A stretch of 64,000 nucleotides of DNA from Deltaproteobacteria bacterium (GTDB lineage: Bacteria > Myxococcota_A > Polyangia > Polyangiales > Houyiibacteriaceae): positions 186,001-250,000 of the forward strand of contig JAEPMI010000008.1 in NCBI GenBank assembly GCA_017644045.1, given 5' to 3'. Made by a program: the position numbers and the translations under genes. Shown piece by piece: positions 63,801-64,000 of the stretch. Positions within the stretch are counted from its first letter, which is position 1, and each line of letters starts with the position of its first letter. The notes under the pieces were generated by a model. That model searched no databases and was not told where the DNA came from. It saw nothing but the letters and a program-made list of their open reading frames with translations.

Positions 63801-64000
63801 AGCTCCTCGAACGGCGAGCGCGCATCTGCGAGACGCAGATGGACGACATGCCTGGCGCCATCGACGCGATGGAGCAGGTGCTCGTCGAAGATCCGGGCCG
63901 CGCGGAGGCCTACGACAAGCTCGGCGCCCTCTACGAGAAGTCGGAGCGTTGGCCCGACCTCGCGTCCACTCTCGAGCGCCAGCTCGACGCGGGCGCGGGT
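57863..64000 (+). CDS. Giant TPR-repeat protein, 3' end outside window
   Basis: At least 2046 residues, continuing past the window end. Almost the whole length is degenerate 34-residue helix-turn-helix repeats in larger units of roughly 100-110 residues. Each unit contains phrases such as 'ALELQPEDEEVEMALEEI', 'YERVLSVDPNDVRAARALIPIY', 'YQEVLELQPDHTPSRRALDRLY' and 'LYERQGEWQRLIGIL'. No signal peptide or membrane helix is seen in this part, so it is probably cytoplasmic. Myxobacteria encode comparable giant TPR proteins such as AgmK of the gliding-motility system; the relation is by architecture only. The ATG at 57863 has GGAGG seven bases upstream; the ATG at 57858 meets a stop at once. Confidence 0.88.
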   Translation, partial: MASLTVANYLGQLRDDPDDASAFQGLAEALSSGDAAIVGEQPLRLLEAARHGHERRGELQAVAWLIRLETSLTEDDPGFQAVLYKELGRLCHEELLDPEGAVAAYRNALELQPEDEEVEMALEEIEQASEKWRPIADRFIEEASDASDAGLKASMLTRAAMLVWQHQGKGRTKEVDKLFREALKADPAATRAARLYCVILKEREKFKDVAKVLSRTADAARGRDDKLNLYIQAGRVFLKQLEDPDSAATCYQRALDFAPGHEEALRFLVEYFTERERWEELVALYEEALRSRQQLESEQGILLQIGMVHWRIRNSADEAEPFFARLRKIDPAHPGMLNFYGEFLKAKAESEDQDVAQEAKSRHLTILGDALRVAESPEQKAELGVQLARTAQGAGATERAIDAWKAVQRLDPSHEEASRALRELYKRGEKWNALVEVMKAELDALPAASDDPETRERRVRLLRELIAIYRDQLHLDVMVINSYNALLEEEPGDREALGELARTYEQMGRYNDLIQVLGLQVEAEEDAGVQVEILMRIARLWIDRFANYNQATKPLEAIIEIEPEHRSALSELKTIYTKKRAWKSLFDVLAREVQLASDPSARLELKVELARLAGDRLHKHSEAIALWKEVVAEEPDSPEALDSLVKLADKEKDWESLAAALELQLERTDEERRRIKTLQKLGTTYGEHLKDPGRAAGAWKRVLEIDPRNGRALRTLRESFAAARDWEGLEALYAENEDWDGLVDVLGTAAERAEDPELKKELSFRAAAIYEERIGNPERAFRSYERVLSVDPNDVRAARALIPIYREQEKWSRLVGLHEVLLENLPEDAPLEERLELLGELRELSATRTRDDHGAFRWAAKAYELAPEDNAVRKAVEEAAAKASAHEKLAELYRARLEQDVSGSEKTALRRKLASLAGEKLGKSDDAIAQLQQILETDPRDAEAVQALDRLYRQEDRKDDLRRLYIHRLEHSEDTAERYALLSDLAELEEYVLGDPESAAERFRAMLEIEPSDAGALEALDRLAVDNERWGELADVLARRAELADADDRVGLIIRLGDVRRTKLDDLRGALDAYADVVAADATHQAAISGIETIAADEELHAEAYRHLEAAYEATERYEDLARVLKDRLEATEDADTKRELQLRIAELSATALGDPEGAYAALESAFLDSPAEPELWDRLGMAAEGAGKHEELAAAFDMAIEAGALSEDDVAALSERVAEIYDIILATPEKAEKHHKRVLHHDPLHERAFFSLKELYTNKERWDDLQVLYRNRIAETLDGEAKLELLLQVCFLFEEILDNAELAIRSYQEVLELQPDHTPSRRALDRLYRRTERWRDLVALLRQDLDREEDEHRRLELTYEIGELHEKNLGEASAAVDQYEQVLDTNPTHLKAQQSLERLIDDAEQRQRIAAILEPLYEAQGAFQDLAKILEIQLEAITDPAGQVALLTRLGELYESHIHDLDKAFEAFSRAVLADPEDLPAREQLKRLAGMRGASLERAEILEKALAASEGKAHLESELLLEIARVYDDEIQDTERAERAYERLLEVDADNPDAVLPAARALERIHLAKGNHEKLARDYRLQIKTEFDAERRGELLVRLATLLEEELEDVPGAIAAHRERLDIDPSSRDALRSLERLYERQGEWQRLIGILQALDGAVDDDEDRRIIGRRIGEIYEEKQDDVENAIGAYNDVLSRFGPDDHTLEALARLYRKGERPDDLLEVLEMQLLRAEESGADADTLAGLHFEMAEVMRKHTRDIERAIDTYQRILEVSPGHPPTINALEEVITDPDSDERVAAARVLVPVYEGQSAFDELVGALDVLAGSDDPVERLRSLRRAAEVADIGRNDQAQAFRLLAKAIEDALGEPDLPRMLEELARLGEAAEKHAEQVDLLEKIAPDVFDGELQTEVLMRAASLARTPLEQVERARRLYQRVLEVRPDHQEALDSLDALQAGAGDFDALLETLRRKTELAETPAERVELLERRARICETQMDDMPGAIDAMEQVLVEDPGRAEAYDKLGALYEKSERWPDLASTLERQLDAGAG

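Noticed and set aside
57863-64000. Possible tandem DNA repeat in the TPR gene
   Set aside because: The repetition is in protein structure. Nucleotide copies are strongly diverged and vary in length.

Overview
This 64 kb window is a GC-rich (about 70% by eye) bacterial chromosome segment, most likely from a Myxococcota member of the Polyangiales/Sandaracinaceae type. The reasons are strong third-position G/C bias, many secreted lipoproteins with D/G/P-rich linkers, 'SKTGLE'-type lipoprotein N-termini, a Ser/Thr kinase with a C-terminal PEGA domain, DUF4388 response-regulator fusions, FG-GAP and TPR giants, and a DUF222-HNH endonuclease with a RuvA-C-like tail. This placement is inference, because no rRNA or tRNA gene is present. 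No gap between genes exceeds about 300 bases.

Layout. 1-8.3 kb: truncated NHL-repeat lipoprotein, malate dehydrogenase, GT-C-like membrane protein, ndk, an orphan arsenosugar-type arsenite methyltransferase, a large lipoprotein and a zinc-ribbon membrane protein. 8.3-15.3 kb: GH5-like hydrolase, Ser/Thr kinase, dapD, DUF2071, DUF1990 and VOC proteins, rlmN. 15.3-27.2 kb: surface and secreted proteins, a UDP-sugar pyrophosphorylase-like enzyme, a TonB-like protein, queG and obgE. 27.2-38.5 kb: PorV/FadL-like barrel, a 1.2k-residue receiver/DUF4388/PEGA fusion, two tandem paralogous histidine kinases, hisS and an outer-membrane protein. 38.5-43 kb: a DUF222-HNH module bounded by 19-bp direct repeats, then a VWA (CoxE-like)/MoxR pair. 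43-47.5 kb: yceD-fabG-acpP-fabF-rpiB and a 63-residue four-Cys protein. 47.5-56.8 kb: secreted cysteine-rich and FG-GAP lipoproteins, moaC, an alpha/beta-hydrolase lipoprotein, HMG-CoA lyase and a glycine-rich RRM protein. 56.9-64 kb: a cytochrome b561-like membrane protein and a giant TPR protein that runs off the window.

How it works together. Housekeeping metabolism (TCA cycle, nucleotides, lysine/DAP, fatty-acid elongation, leucine catabolism, tRNA/rRNA modification) is interspersed with envelope proteins and signalling. Two features stand out. First, about 15 genes have a TANNNT-like -10 hexamer ending only 6-11 bases before the start codon, which implies leaderless or nearly leaderless mRNAs and fixes several start codons. 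Second, the HNH module sits exactly between the 3' ends of two convergent host genes, flanked by perfect 19-bp direct repeats whose 14-bp near-palindromic core recurs twice more (inside the HNH gene and upstream of it). It resembles a small mobile or REP13E12-like element.
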